A model generated the notes under the pieces. The model searched no databases. It saw only the letters and a list, made by a program, of their open reading frames with translations, and was not told the DNA's origin. A stretch of DNA of 64,000 nucleotides from contig CAWJEX010000021.1 of NCBI GenBank assembly GCA_963841995.1, positions 210,909-274,908 of the forward strand, read 5' to 3'. Shown piece after piece: positions 7,980 to 17,591 of this stretch. This stretch comes from DATDPM01 sp963841995. Its GTDB lineage: Bacteria; Pseudomonadota; Alphaproteobacteria; DATDPM01. The position numbers were made by a program, and so were the translations under genes. Each line of letters starts with the position of its first letter. Position 1 is the stretch's first letter.

Positions 7980-9272
7980 ATGGCTAAAGCCGGAACCCCG
8001 GAACAGCGCGACTCGGTCGTTTGCCCCTTCTGCGGCTTGTTTTGCGACGACCTCTCGGTGGCGATTTCGCGCGACCGCATCGAAGTTCTCGGCAAAGGTT
8101 GCGCGCTCGCCAAGGAACTCTACGCCGCGATCGAACCGCCGCTCCCGCCACGAGTCGACGGCCGTGAAGCGAGCTTGGAAGCGGCCTGTGCGCGCAGTGC
8201 CGAAATTCTCGCGGCGAGCCATTTTCCGCTCGTGGCGGGGCTCGGTTGCGATTTGGTCGGCGCCAAGGCAGCCGTTTCCCTGGCCGAATCCATCGGCGCC
8301 GTGATCGACCATGCCGCCTCCGACGCAATGTTCAAAAATCTGCTCCCGCTTCAGGACAAGGGCTGGATGGCGACCACCTTTGCGGAAATCAAGAACCGCG
8401 CCGATCTGGTGATATTGGCCGGCACCGACGTGGTGTCTCGTTTCCCCCGTTTCTTTGAACGGTTTGTATGGAACACCGATTCGCTGTTCGGGCCGAAACA
8501 TCCGCCGGACATCGTCTATCTCGGAGGCGGTTTCGATACTCGGGCCGGGCATGCTCCCGATGGCAAAGCGCCCACGGCGATCAATTGTGACACCCTGCGC
8601 CTCGCCGAATTGTTCCAGGCGCTGCGCGCGATTTACCGGGGCCGGGCGCTTCAAGCAACCGAAGTCGCGGGCGCTTCCAGGGCGTCGCTCGAGGCCCTCG
8701 CCCAGAAAATCAAGGGTGCCAAGTACGGCGCGCTGGTATGGGCGGTCGCGGATTTGGAAGGACCGCATGGCGATCTCGCCGTGCAAGCCATGTGCGACCT
8801 GGTCACCGAAATAAACGAGACGTCGCGATTTTCCTGCGTGCCGCTCGGCGGCAGCGAGAATGCACTCGGCGTTCAGCAGGTCTGCACCTGGCAAGAAGGG
8901 TTCCCATTGCGCACCAGCTTTGCCGGCGGCGTCGCCAGTTACGATCCGTATTTGAATTCCTGGCGCCGCCTGCTGGAAAGCGGCGAGGCCGATGCGGTGC
9001 TGTGGCTTTCCGCCTTCAAGGGCGGCAGTCTGCCGTTCGAAACCAAAGTACCCACCGTCGTTCTGGGCGCACCGGGAACGGCGTTCGCCCGTGAACCTGA
9101 AGTTTTCATTCCGGTGGGTACACCCGGAATCGATCATGCCGGCCATGTAATCCGCAGCGATGCCGTAACCTCGCTCCCGTTGCACCAATTGCGTCCGACC
9201 GAATTGCCGCGGGCCGCGGATGTACTGCGCGCGATCGACGTTCGCACCACAGCGCGCAAGCAAGTGTCGTGA
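7980..9272 (+). CDS. fhcB: Formyltransferase/hydrolase complex subunit B (FhcB)
   Basis: Subunit of the cytosolic Fhc complex, which moves the formyl group from H4MPT to methylofuran and hydrolyses it to formate. The protein (430 residues) resembles the molybdopterin/tungstopterin subunit FwdB of archaeal formylmethanofuran dehydrogenase: an N-terminal CPFCGLFCDD cluster-like motif at residues 15-24, then KGCALAKELY, NPxLNSWRRLL-type text and LGAPGTAFAREPEVFIPVGTPGIDH near the end. The complex in methylotrophs is hydrolytic and lacks dehydrogenase activity. The stop overlaps the fhcA start (GTGA). Confidence 0.94.
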   Translation: MAKAGTPEQRDSVVCPFCGLFCDDLSVAISRDRIEVLGKGCALAKELYAAIEPPLPPRVDGREASLEAACARSAEILAASHFPLVAGLGCDLVGAKAAVSLAESIGAVIDHAASDAMFKNLLPLQDKGWMATTFAEIKNRADLVILAGTDVVSRFPRFFERFVWNTDSLFGPKHPPDIVYLGGGFDTRAGHAPDGKAPTAINCDTLRLAELFQALRAIYRGRALQATEVAGASRASLEALAQKIKGAKYGALVWAVADLEGPHGDLAVQAMCDLVTEINETSRFSCVPLGGSENALGVQQVCTWQEGFPLRTSFAGGVASYDPYLNSWRRLLESGEADAVLWLSAFKGGSLPFETKVPTVVLGAPGTAFAREPEVFIPVGTPGIDHAGHVIRSDAVTSLPLHQLRPTELPRAADVLRAIDVRTTARKQVS

Positions 9273-10939
9273 TGCTGATCAAGCTCGCAGGCGCACGCGT
9301 GATCGACCCTGGCAATGGTGTTAATGGCGAGATTCGCGACATTTTCATCCGCGACGGCCGCATCGTTGCCAATCCGGGCACAAAGCCGGACCGCATCCAT
9401 GACCTGACGGACAAAATCGCCATGGCCGGCGCCATCGACATGCACAGCCACGTCTCCGGCGGCAAAGTGAATATCGCTCGCGCCCTCCTTCCCGAGGAAC
9501 ACCGCCGCGTCCAACGCCCGCGCAAGAACGGGCGGCGGGCTGGAACCGGCGATGCCACCGCGACGACCTTCATGACCGGATACCGCTATGCCGAGATGGG
9601 CTACACCGCGGCTTTCGAGCCGGCGATGGTGCCGGTCAATGCCCGTCAGAATCATATCGAGATGTGCGACATCCCGATGATCGATAAGGGCACTTACGTG
9701 CTGCTCGGCAATGACGACTATATGCTGCGCGCGATTGCCGGGAATAAGCCGCAAGCCTTCATCAACGATTACGTCGCCTGGATTCTTCATTCGACCCAAT
9801 CGCTCGCGATCAAGATCGTGAATGCGGGCGGTATTTCCGCCTTCAAGTTCAACGGACGCTCGCTCGATCTCGACGAAGCGGGGCCCTATTACGGAAATAC
9901 GCCCCGCAAGATTTTGCAAACCATAGCGCGCGCGGTTCATGAGCTGGGCGTGCCGCACCCCGTCCACATTCACGGCTGCAATCTCGGCGTGCCGGGGAAT
10001 TACGAAACGACGTTAAAAACGATTTCCGGGGTCGAGGGGCTGCCGATCCACCTCACCCATATCCAGTTTCATTCCTATGGCACCGAGGGCGACCGGAAAT
10101 TTTCTTCGGCCGCGGCGCAAATCGCCGAGGCGGTCAACCGCACCAAGAACGTTTCGATCGACGTCGGGCAAATCATGTTCGCCCAGACCGTCACCGCGTC
10201 CGGCGATACGATGGCCCAGTACCGCAACCGGGTATTCGCCAAGCCCAAGAAATGGGTGTGCATGGATATCGAATGCGAGGCGGGATGCGGCTTGGTCCCG
10301 TTCAAATATCGCGATCAGAATTTCGTCAACGCCGTGCAATGGGCGATCGGGCTCGAGCTGTTTCTCCTGGTCGATGATCCGTGGCGGATCTTTCTCACCA
10401 CCGATCATCCTAACGGCGCGCCGTTCATTTTCTACCCGCATCTCATTCGCTTGTTGATGGACAAGACCTTCCGCAACGAGATGTTGGGCCGCATTAACAA
10501 GGATGCGGCGGCGCTGAGTTCGCTGGGATCACTCACCCGCGAATATTCGCTTTATGACATCGCCATTCTAACCCGCGCCGGACCGGCGAAAATTCTCGGC
10601 CTGGCCGACCGCGGCCATTTAGGGCCGGGGGCGGGCGCCGACATCACGGTCTATGCCGAGCATGAGGACAAAGAGCGCATGTTCGGCCGCCCCGACTACG
10701 TCTTCAAAGACGGGGAAATGGTGGTGCGCGACGGCGAGATCATCGCGGAAACCTGGGGCGGCACCCACGTCGTGCGGCCCGAATTCGACCGCGCCTCTAT
10801 CGAGAGCGATTTAAGCGGCTATTTCGATCGATATCTTGGCATGAGCATGGAGCATTTCAGATTTTCGGAGGCTGAACTCGCCGATCAAAATCGCTTTCGG
10901 TCGATCGTTCAGCCCTGCCGCAAGAGCGACCGTTCGTGA
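9269..10939 (+). CDS. fhcA: Formyltransferase/hydrolase complex subunit A (FhcA), metal-dependent hydrolase
   Basis: The amidohydrolase subunit that cleaves formylmethylofuran to formate. The 556-residue protein has the binuclear-metal signature AIDMHSH (H59, H61), GGISAFKFNG with the bridging-lysine candidate, PVHIHGCNLG, HLTHIQFHSYG and the late Asp motif FLTTDHPNGAPF. Translation may start at GTG 9269, inside the fhcB stop, or at the ATG three bases later. The family resemblance is to FwdA/FmdA of methanogens. Confidence 0.95.
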   Translation: MMLIKLAGARVIDPGNGVNGEIRDIFIRDGRIVANPGTKPDRIHDLTDKIAMAGAIDMHSHVSGGKVNIARALLPEEHRRVQRPRKNGRRAGTGDATATTFMTGYRYAEMGYTAAFEPAMVPVNARQNHIEMCDIPMIDKGTYVLLGNDDYMLRAIAGNKPQAFINDYVAWILHSTQSLAIKIVNAGGISAFKFNGRSLDLDEAGPYYGNTPRKILQTIARAVHELGVPHPVHIHGCNLGVPGNYETTLKTISGVEGLPIHLTHIQFHSYGTEGDRKFSSAAAQIAEAVNRTKNVSIDVGQIMFAQTVTASGDTMAQYRNRVFAKPKKWVCMDIECEAGCGLVPFKYRDQNFVNAVQWAIGLELFLLVDDPWRIFLTTDHPNGAPFIFYPHLIRLLMDKTFRNEMLGRINKDAAALSSLGSLTREYSLYDIAILTRAGPAKILGLADRGHLGPGAGADITVYAEHEDKERMFGRPDYVFKDGEMVVRDGEIIAETWGGTHVVRPEFDRASIESDLSGYFDRYLGMSMEHFRFSEAELADQNRFRSIVQPCRKSDRS

Positions 10940-11835
10940 TCGTCAACGGCGTCGCCATCGACGATACGTTCGCCGAAGCTTTCGGCATGAAGGCGACGCG
11001 CCTCGTGATCACGGCGGACACGCCGGAATGGGCGATGCACGCGGCGACCGCCATGACCGGTTTTGCCACTTCGGTGATCGCTTGCGGCTGCGAAGCCGGC
11101 ATCGAACAAGTGCTTCCTCCAGATCAAACGCCGGATAGTCGGCCGGGGATTTCCGTTCTACTGTTCTCGATGTCGGGCAGGGAGCTCGCCAAACAGGTTC
11201 TGACCAGAGCCGGTCAATGCATCATGACCTCGCCGACTTCGGCCCTGTTTTCGGGGATCGCCGGCGAAGACAAGATCAAGCTGGGTGCGGCACTCCGCTA
11301 TTTCGGCGACGGATTCCAGACCTCCAAGAAATTCGGCGGGAAACGTTATTGGCGCATTCCGGTCATGGACGGTGAGTTCCTGTGCGAGGACAATGCCTAC
11401 GTCACCACGAAGGCGGTGGGCGGCGGCAACATTCTCATCTTGGCGCGGTCGCGGAAAAGCGCGCTCGCCGCAGCGGAATGCGGGGTTGCCGCCATGCGGA
11501 AGATTGCCGGCGTCATCATGCCCTTTCCGGGCGGGGTTGTTCGATCCGGCTCCAAGGTCGGCTCGAAATACAAGGCTCTTGTTGCGTCGTCGAATGATGC
11601 GTTCTGCCCGACCCTGAAGGGCGTAACCGCCACGAAATTGACGCCTGACGTCGAAGCCGTGCTCGAAATCGTCATCGACGGTTTGACGAGCGATGCGATT
11701 TCCGCGGCAATGCGTGCCGGCATGGTCGCCATTTGCGAAATGGGCCAAGCTTTGGGCGTGACCGCGATTACCGCCGGCAATTACGGCGGCAAGCTCGGTC
11801 CGTTTCATTTCCATTTGCGGAAGATATTGTCGTGA
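10936..11835 (+). CDS. fhcD: Formylmethylofuran:H4MPT formyltransferase subunit (FhcD)
   Basis: FhcD transfers formyl between H4MPT and the furan cofactor and is the homologue of archaeal Ftr. The 299-residue product has the usual length and family segments: VIACGCEAGIEQVLPPDQTPDGRPG-like text near residue 50, KFGGKRYWRIPVMDGEF, GGGNILILARS and FPGGVVRSGSKVGSKYK. The GTG start at 10936 lies within the fhcA stop. The stop in turn overlaps the GTG of fhcC, so all three junctions share the same GTGA layout. Confidence 0.96.
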   Translation: MIVNGVAIDDTFAEAFGMKATRLVITADTPEWAMHAATAMTGFATSVIACGCEAGIEQVLPPDQTPDSRPGISVLLFSMSGRELAKQVLTRAGQCIMTSPTSALFSGIAGEDKIKLGAALRYFGDGFQTSKKFGGKRYWRIPVMDGEFLCEDNAYVTTKAVGGGNILILARSRKSALAAAECGVAAMRKIAGVIMPFPGGVVRSGSKVGSKYKALVASSNDAFCPTLKGVTATKLTPDVEAVLEIVIDGLTSDAISAAMRAGMVAICEMGQALGVTAITAGNYGGKLGPFHFHLRKILS

Positions 11836-12665
11836 GCGGCCTCGTGTTCACCCTTCGCGAGGAGCCGCGTCAGCGCGTCGACATGACTCCGCTGACGCCC
11901 GATCGCGTCGCGGGAAAGAGCCTGACGGACGCCGGAAGCATCGAATTGCTATGCGGTAATGGGATACTGCGGACCGATGCACTGTTCGAACTATCCGGGT
12001 CGCCGGTTACCGCCGGAGATCAGGCCACGATCACGATTAGAAAAAGCTCGTCCAAGCTCCATAATATCGGCGCCGCGATGATCCAAGGCACCATCGTGGT
12101 CGCCGGGGATGCCGGTGCCTATGTGGGTCTCGGGATGAAGGGCGGCTTGATCCGGATCTCCGGCAATGCCGGGGCCTTTGCCGCCTGCGCCATGCGGAAC
12201 GGCGAGATTCGGATTTCGGGCAATGCGGGCGAATTTCTCGGCGGCGCGTTGGCCGGCGATCGCAAGGGCATGCGGGGCGGCATCGTCCGCGTTTCGGGCA
12301 ATGCGGGTCCGCGGGCCGGCGATCATTTGCGCCGGGGCGTCCTGATGATTGCCGGCAATGCCGATGATTATTGCGGCGCGCGGATGACCGCGGGCACCAT
12401 CATCGTGCTCGGCCAGGCGGGCGATTTCACCGGGCTTGGCATGCAACGCGGGACGATTCTGCTGGCAAATCCGCCCAAAGGAGTCCCGCCGACGTTCAAT
12501 GATTGCGGGCATCACGACCTGCCGTTTCTGAAACTTCTTCTCAATTCCGTGCGCGGCGATCAAAGCGAGTTTGCGGCCCTCGATTCCTTCGGCAATCGAG
12601 TCCAGCGGCTGGCCGGCGACCGCGGCGTAAACGGTCTCGGCGAAATTCTGATTCGGGCGTCTTGA
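11832..12665 (+). CDS. fhcC: Formyltransferase/hydrolase complex subunit C (FhcC)
   Basis: Structural subunit of the Fhc complex, homologous to FwdC and to the C-terminal domain of glutamate synthase. About 277 residues from GTG 11832. The middle of the protein is a right-handed beta-helix built from repeats of the form GxxGxxxGxIxIxGNAG, for example GGLIRISGNAGAF, GEIRISGNAGEF, GGIVRVSGNAGPRAG and GTIIVLGQAGDFTG. A frame opening upstream at 11733 would overlap fhcD by 100 bp; the GTG within the fhcD stop fits the operon pattern better. Confidence 0.94.
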   Translation: MSGLVFTLREEPRQRVDMTPLTPDRVAGKSLTDAGSIELLCGNGILRTDALFELSGSPVTAGDQATITIRKSSSKLHNIGAAMIQGTIVVAGDAGAYVGLGMKGGLIRISGNAGAFAACAMRNGEIRISGNAGEFLGGALAGDRKGMRGGIVRVSGNAGPRAGDHLRRGVLMIAGNADDYCGARMTAGTIIVLGQAGDFTGLGMQRGTILLANPPKGVPPTFNDCGHHDLPFLKLLLNSVRGDQSEFAALDSFGNRVQRLAGDRGVNGLGEILIRAS

Positions 12666-12884
12666 TCTTTTCGCAATCCGGATTGGCGACCGGATTAGAT
12701 CTTGCGAACGTCTCGCATGTCATTGACTCTTCTCATTGGTAGGGCGGTTTTCGTTACCGATCCTTAATCTCCGCATAAGCATTTGTTAAATCGGTAATGG
12801 TTAATTTGGCGTCGAATCGGGAACGATAAGCAATTTTGCCGCGTTCTCCATTCGCTTCGGCCCCAGGAGCCGAGGAGGTGCTCA

Positions 12885-13310
12885 GTGGAACCATCGACGA
12901 TGAATACGATCGTGGTGAGTCTCCTTACGTGGATCACCGCGCACACAAATTACCCGATGCCTGATCAGACACCGGTCGTCGTTCTTGCTCCTCACGCCTA
13001 TATCGAGCAGCTTGCCTGCGGCGAACCGTGTGAAGCGCTCGGCGCTTATGCCGACGGCAATGTCATCTATATCGACCAAGCGCTCGATGTTAATCAGAAC
13101 GTCTGCGCCAAATCCGTGCTGCTGCACGAAATCGTGCACTACCTTCAGGATAAGAACGAACGGTTCATCGACACGCCTCCGGTGGTCCGCGAGATGTACC
13201 GGGAGTATGAGGCTTATGGCGTGCAGAAGATCTTTCTGCGCGAAAGTGGGCGGATCGTTGCCTTTGACCGGAACATCCGGCTTGGCGCCTTTATGGGCCC
13301 GACATGCTGA
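12885..13310 (+). CDS. Small HEXXH-motif protein, first of a tandem pair
   Basis: A 141-residue protein of unknown function. AGGAGGT lies six bases before the GTG start. It contains HEIVH at residues 81-85 inside LLHEIVHYLQDKNERF and a conserved Glu-rich helix (REYEAYGVQ) some 35 residues later, the layout of a minimal gluzincin-type zinc site. Four Cys (positions about 45, 49, 74 and 141) are shared with the paralogue. No signal peptide is obvious. The neighbour at 13589 is a full-length paralogue of identical length. The upstream 12666-12884 stretch holds no gene and is relatively A+T-rich. Peptidase activity is inference from the motif. Confidence 0.75.
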   Translation: MEPSTMNTIVVSLLTWITAHTNYPMPDQTPVVVLAPHAYIEQLACGEPCEALGAYADGNVIYIDQALDVNQNVCAKSVLLHEIVHYLQDKNERFIDTPPVVREMYREYEAYGVQKIFLRESGRIVAFDRNIRLGAFMGPTC

Positions 13311-13588
13311 TTTACTTATTGAATCAACTATTTACCGCACTGCGACAAAATATCCCTAGATTGGTCAGACGACCTGTCTTATCTATGGTAAGAAGCCGCA
13401 ACTCGCCGAGAGGGTTCGGTTTCGGGCCTCGCTGTAGGGAGCTTGGCTCGGTAGCGTTTTACGAGGGGTCATAGAACCAGGGAGGGTTCACAGAGGTGCC
13501 ACGGTTTAGGAGGTCTAAGATTTCCTAACGCCGGTTTCGGTCCACGGGAGGTCGCGCAAGCGGTCGTAAAGGGGCTGAGGAGCTGGTT

Positions 13589-14014
13589 ATGGAACCGGGT
13601 ACCATGAACACCATCGTGGCTGGGCTGCTCGCCTGGATCACCGCCCATTCGGGCTATCCAATGCCGGATCAAACGCCGGTCGTCGCCCTCGTTCCCCACG
13701 CCTATGTCGAGACTTTGGTCTGCGGCGAGAAATGCGCGGCGCTCGGCGTCTATACCGACAAAAACGTGATCTACTTAGACGATGCACTGCAGATCGAAAC
13801 TAATGTCTGCGCGCGGTCCGTGCTGCTCCACGAGCTCGTCCATTACCTTCAGGACAAGAACGGACAGTTCTTGAATTTGCCGCCCTTATTACGTCCGCAA
13901 TTGCGCGAGCAGGAGGCCTATGGGATGCAGGAGGTTTGGCTTAAGGGAAATGGGCGCACCGTCGACTTCGGGCCGAATTTCTATCTCGGCGCGTTTATGG
14001 GGCCGACCTGCTGA
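13589..14014 (+). CDS. Small HEXXH-motif protein, second of a tandem pair
   Basis: Paralogue of the gene at 12885: also 141 residues, with the same MEPxTMNTIV start, the YPMPDQTPVV block, HELVH at residues 81-85, the EAYGMQE helix and the closing GAFMGPTC. Roughly two thirds of positions look identical by eye, and the differences spread over the whole length, so the duplication is not recent. A GGAG run lies before the ATG. The 278 bp between the two copies carry no gene that I can see. Whether it is a peptidase, and on what, is unknown. Confidence 0.75.
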   Translation: MEPGTMNTIVAGLLAWITAHSGYPMPDQTPVVALVPHAYVETLVCGEKCAALGVYTDKNVIYLDDALQIETNVCARSVLLHELVHYLQDKNGQFLNLPPLLRPQLREQEAYGMQEVWLKGNGRTVDFGPNFYLGAFMGPTC

Positions 14015-14032
14015 ATTAAGTGGCTAAGCGAA

Positions 14033-14052
14033 TGGCCGGCCAAGGCCGGCCA
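14033..14052. terminator. Hairpin between convergent genes
   Basis: A 9-bp self-complementary pair (TGGCCGGCC / GGCCGGCCA) around AA, lying between the plus-strand HEXXH gene (stop 14014) and the minus-strand hpnM (stop 14061). It lacks a T-run, so it may be only a weak terminator or an mRNA 3'-end protector for both transcripts. Confidence 0.4.
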
Positions 14053-14060
14053 GGCGCGCG

Positions 14061-14747
14061 TTAGGGGACCTTGGAACCCGGCGGCGGATCGAGCTTCGGA
14101 TCGCTCTTGGCGCTGGCTTCGGCCCTGGCCTCTGTCTTGGCAAGACCCGTAACCTTTTCATTGAGGGCCGCGATCAGCGCATCCATCCCGCCAGTTTTCA
14201 GTACGTTGGCGTAGTCGGACTTTTTAACCGCGAGCTCGCTGATCGCCCCATTCAAATAGACGTCCACCGCCTTCCACGCCCCGTCGAAATTCCGCAGCAG
14301 ATAACTGATTTGAGTATGGCCGCCGTCCCGGTCGGTCAGTTGTGTGCGAACCACAACTGAATTCCGGCCTTCTTCATCGGCGCCCTCCGTTGCAAAGGCT
14401 TCGCCGCCATAGTCGTCGAATTGTTCCGCATAGGTCGCGGTACTCATTTTGCCGAAGACTTCGACGAACTTTTGGCGCTGTTCTTCGGTGGCCTTCGCCC
14501 AATAGATGCCGGCCGTGACTTCCGCCATGAAGGGAATGTTGAAGGTGTCCTGGACCGCCGGCTTGAGCCATTGGAACCGGCCGTCATAGCCGAGGTTCTT
14601 ACTTTCTTTCATGACGTTGATGAGCGTGGCGTGAAATTGCTCGACGACTTTCTGGGCCGCGCCGTCTTGCTCGGCCGACGCCGAAGCGGCTATAAGCACA
14701 GCGGTCGCGAGTGCGGCGGAAAAGATTCTCAGGCGATGGAACGCCAT
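14061..14747 (-). CDS. hpnM: HpnM, MlaC/Ttg2D-type periplasmic binding protein of the hopanoid locus
   Basis: The 228-residue protein has a clear signal peptide (hydrophobic residues 8-23, cleavage near SASA/EQ) and an MlaC-type body: RFQWLKPAVQDTFNIPFMAEVTAG, W/QRQKFVEVFGKMSTATYA and the FDGAWKAVDVYLNGAISELAVKKSDY block. MlaC proteins ferry lipids across the periplasm, and HpnM is the member that accompanies hopanoid genes. It is divergent from hpnN, with a 116-bp shared promoter region, and the pair is expected to move hopanoids to the outer membrane. The C-terminus is charged and Pro-rich. Confidence 0.88.
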   Translation of the reverse strand: MAFHRLRIFSAALATAVLIAASASAEQDGAAQKVVEQFHATLINVMKESKNLGYDGRFQWLKPAVQDTFNIPFMAEVTAGIYWAKATEEQRQKFVEVFGKMSTATYAEQFDDYGGEAFATEGADEEGRNSVVVRTQLTDRDGGHTQISYLLRNFDGAWKAVDVYLNGAISELAVKKSDYANVLKTGGMDALIAALNEKVTGLAKTEARAEASAKSDPKLDPPPGSKVP

Positions 14748-14863
14748 TGGCTCTCCCTATCTCGGGGGGCAGATTTCCCATATATCGGCGAAATCCGATC
14801 GTCTTTCAACCGCTACCGAGCGAAGGCCATTACCGCCGTTCCCGTCATTAACGGTTTCCGCCC

Positions 14864-17503
14864 GTGATCCGACGCGGCGCCAATCTATTCCGGCAGTCGG
14901 TCGGGCATTGGGTCGATTTCGCCCGGCGAGGCGCCTGGGCCGTCATCGCCGCGGCGATCCTAAGTGCCGCCGCCGGGCTGTATTATGCCGCTGCCCACCT
15001 CACCATATCGGCCGACACGACCGACTTGCTCTCGAAGAAGTTGCCCTTCCGGCACGACTTTGAGGCGCTCAAAATGGCCTTTCCGCAGCTTCACGACAAT
15101 ATCGTCATCGTGATCGACGGCGATAGCGCCGACGTTGTCGCCACTGCGAGCGCGGAAATAGCGGCCAGGCTGCGGAAGCAACCACAGCTTTTCCCGTATG
15201 TCTTCGACCCGGCGGACGATCCGTTCTTCACCCGCAACGGGTTTCTCTATCTCGATATCGACACGCTCGGCAATCTCTCCGACCGCTTGGCAAAAGCCCA
15301 GCCGCTGTTGGCTTCCCTGGCGAACGACCCGACCGTGCGGGGATTTTTCGGCGTGCTCGGTCTTGCTTCGGACGGAATCGCTTCGGGCGATGCCGATCCG
15401 GCGATGATGGAAACGCTTTTCGCGAAACTGCAGCAGGCGCTAAGCGCTCGCCTGGACAAACGGCCTTTTCTATTGTCCTGGCACGACATGATGAGTGGGG
15501 CGTCAAGCGAACAAGATCTGCGGCACGTCATCGTCGTCCAGCCGGCGCTGGATTTTTCGTCGCTTCAGCCGGCCCATGAGCCCTTGAACGCGATCCGACG
15601 CATTTCCGCACAGCTTTCACCGATCGACGGCGCCCGGATCCGCGTCCGTCTCACCGGCGAAGCGGCGTTGCAAGACGAAGAACTCGCGAGTGTTTCCAGG
15701 GGGGCTAGTCTCGCCGGGGCTCTCTCGCTGGTTTTGGTCGCCGGCTGTTGGCCGTGGGCCTGCGATCGACGCGCCTGGTTGCGGCAATCCTCGTCACGCT
15801 GGTCATCGGTCTTGCCTGGGCGGCGACATTCGCCGCCGTCGCCATCGGCCATCTCAACCTCGTTTCCGTCACCTTTGCCGTTCGATTCATCGGCGTCGGC
15901 GTCGATTTCGGAATTCAGTTCTGTCTGCGATACGCCGAACGCGTTGCGAAGGGCGAGGGGGTCGGTCAGGCTTTGCCCAACGCCGCCATTGGCGTCGGCG
16001 GGGCGTTGACGCTCGCCGCCGCCGGGTTCTTTTCCTTGGTTCCGACGGCTTATATCGGCTTGTCGGCGCTCGGAATCATCGCCGGGGTGAGCATGCTCAT
16101 CGTCTGGTTCGCGAATTTGACGGTGCTCCCGGCTCTGCTCGCGGTGATGCCGCTGAAAAACGATCCTGCGACCCGAATGCGGCTCGGCAACGGCGGCGAA
16201 CCGACGTTGGGCTTTGTCCTGCGCCACCCCTGCACGATTGTAGTCGCGGCAGTCACGCTTGGACTGGGAGCGGCAATCCTGGTGCCCCGGGTGCATTTCG
16301 ATTTCGACCCGCTCAATCTCAATGATCCGACCACCGAATTGGTGCAGACCTTCCACGATCTTCTGCGCTGGGACCCAAGTGCCGCTTACACGATCGCGGT
16401 CGTCCGGCCGACCTTGAAAGAAGCCGATAAATTGGCGGAGCGGCTGGAGCAGCTGCCCGAGGTTGCCGACGCCCTGACGGCTTCCAATTTCATGCCGGCC
16501 CATCAGGACGAAAAACTTCGCCTGGTCGACAGCATGGCGCTGTTCCCGGGGGCCGGCGCTGCGATCGCCGCACGCACCGCCGGCCTATGATTCCGAGGCG
16601 CGCATCACAGCCGCCCACGAATTGCGTAATAAACTGGCGGTATTGGCGCAAAGCCCCCATGCCGGCAGTTTGGCCGGGCCGGCGCACCAACTGGCTGGAG
16701 ATCTCGGAAAGCTAATCCAAACCCAGGGCGCTTCGGGGCTCATCGAATTGGAAAACAGCCTGCTTGCCGGATTTCCGGCACGACTCGACCAATTGCGGCA
16801 AGCCCTGCACCCGGAGAAAGTGACGGTGGACGACCTTCCGCCGGATTTGCGCGCACGGGCCATCGCCGCGGACGGCCGGGCGCTGATCACCGTCGTGCCC
16901 AGGGGCGATATGAGTAACAACGCGGCGCTGCGCCGCTTTGTCGCGGCGGCTCAGAAATTGGCCCCGGACGCCACCGACAATCCGGTCGTTATTCTCGCCG
17001 CCGGCGACGCCGTCATTCAATCTTTCGAGGAAGCCGGGATCTACTCCGCGATCGGGATCATTCTGTTGCTGCTCGTCGTCATGCGCGATGCGGTGGACAC
17101 CGTCTTTGTGCTGGTCCCGCTCGGCTTGGCCGCGGCCTTTACCATCGCCCTCATGGTTCTTTGCCGGCTGCCATTCAATTTCGCCAATATCATTGCGCTC
17201 CCGCTCCTGCTGGGTCTCGGCGTTGGTTACGGCATCTACTTCGCGTTGCGCCATCGCGCCGTCGCCGATGTGGCGACGGTGCTGGCCACCGACACGCCGC
17301 GCGCGGTGTTGTTCAGCGCGCTGACCACCATGTGCTCCTTCGGCACGCTGGCGATCTCCCATCACCGCGGCACCCAAAGCATGGGAATCTTGCTGTTTCT
17401 ATCGTTGAGCTTGGCCCTCCTCTGCACGCTCATCGTGCTCCCGGCGATGCAGCAATTGCGCGAGCGCCGCGCCAAACGGATGCACCGGCCGCGCGATTCC
17501 TGA
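14864..17503 (+). CDS. hpnN: HpnN, RND/MMPL-family hopanoid transporter, two compensating frameshifts
   Basis: HpnN is an inner-membrane RND-type protein needed to move hopanoids to the outer membrane. Read through the shifts it is about 880 residues: N-terminal helix AWAVIAAAILSAAAGLYYA, a periplasmic loop, helices with the GVGVDFGIQFCLRYAERV motif, a second periplasmic loop, and the second half with LLLGLGVGYGIYFALRH. The frame changes near 15740-15748 (net -1) and again near 16570-16585 (net +1), so the total length stays a multiple of three. No other defect is seen. Sequence error is more likely than a dead gene because text on all sides is conserved. Confidence 0.88.
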
Positions 17504-17591
17504 TCCTTGCTGCTCCCAGCCAAGCTTGTGTTGAACCGCGATGGCAGGGGCGCTAGCATCGCTGCCTTCCAATCATGACCGGATCCCATTC

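Noticed and set aside
7971..9263. Minus-strand frame of 430 codons opposite fhcB
   Set aside because: Mirror of fhcB; fhcB has conserved motifs and operon overlaps.
12780..12815. Possible CtrA site (TTAA half-sites) before the first HEXXH gene
   Set aside because: The spacing between the TTAA half-sites is 11 bases rather than 7.
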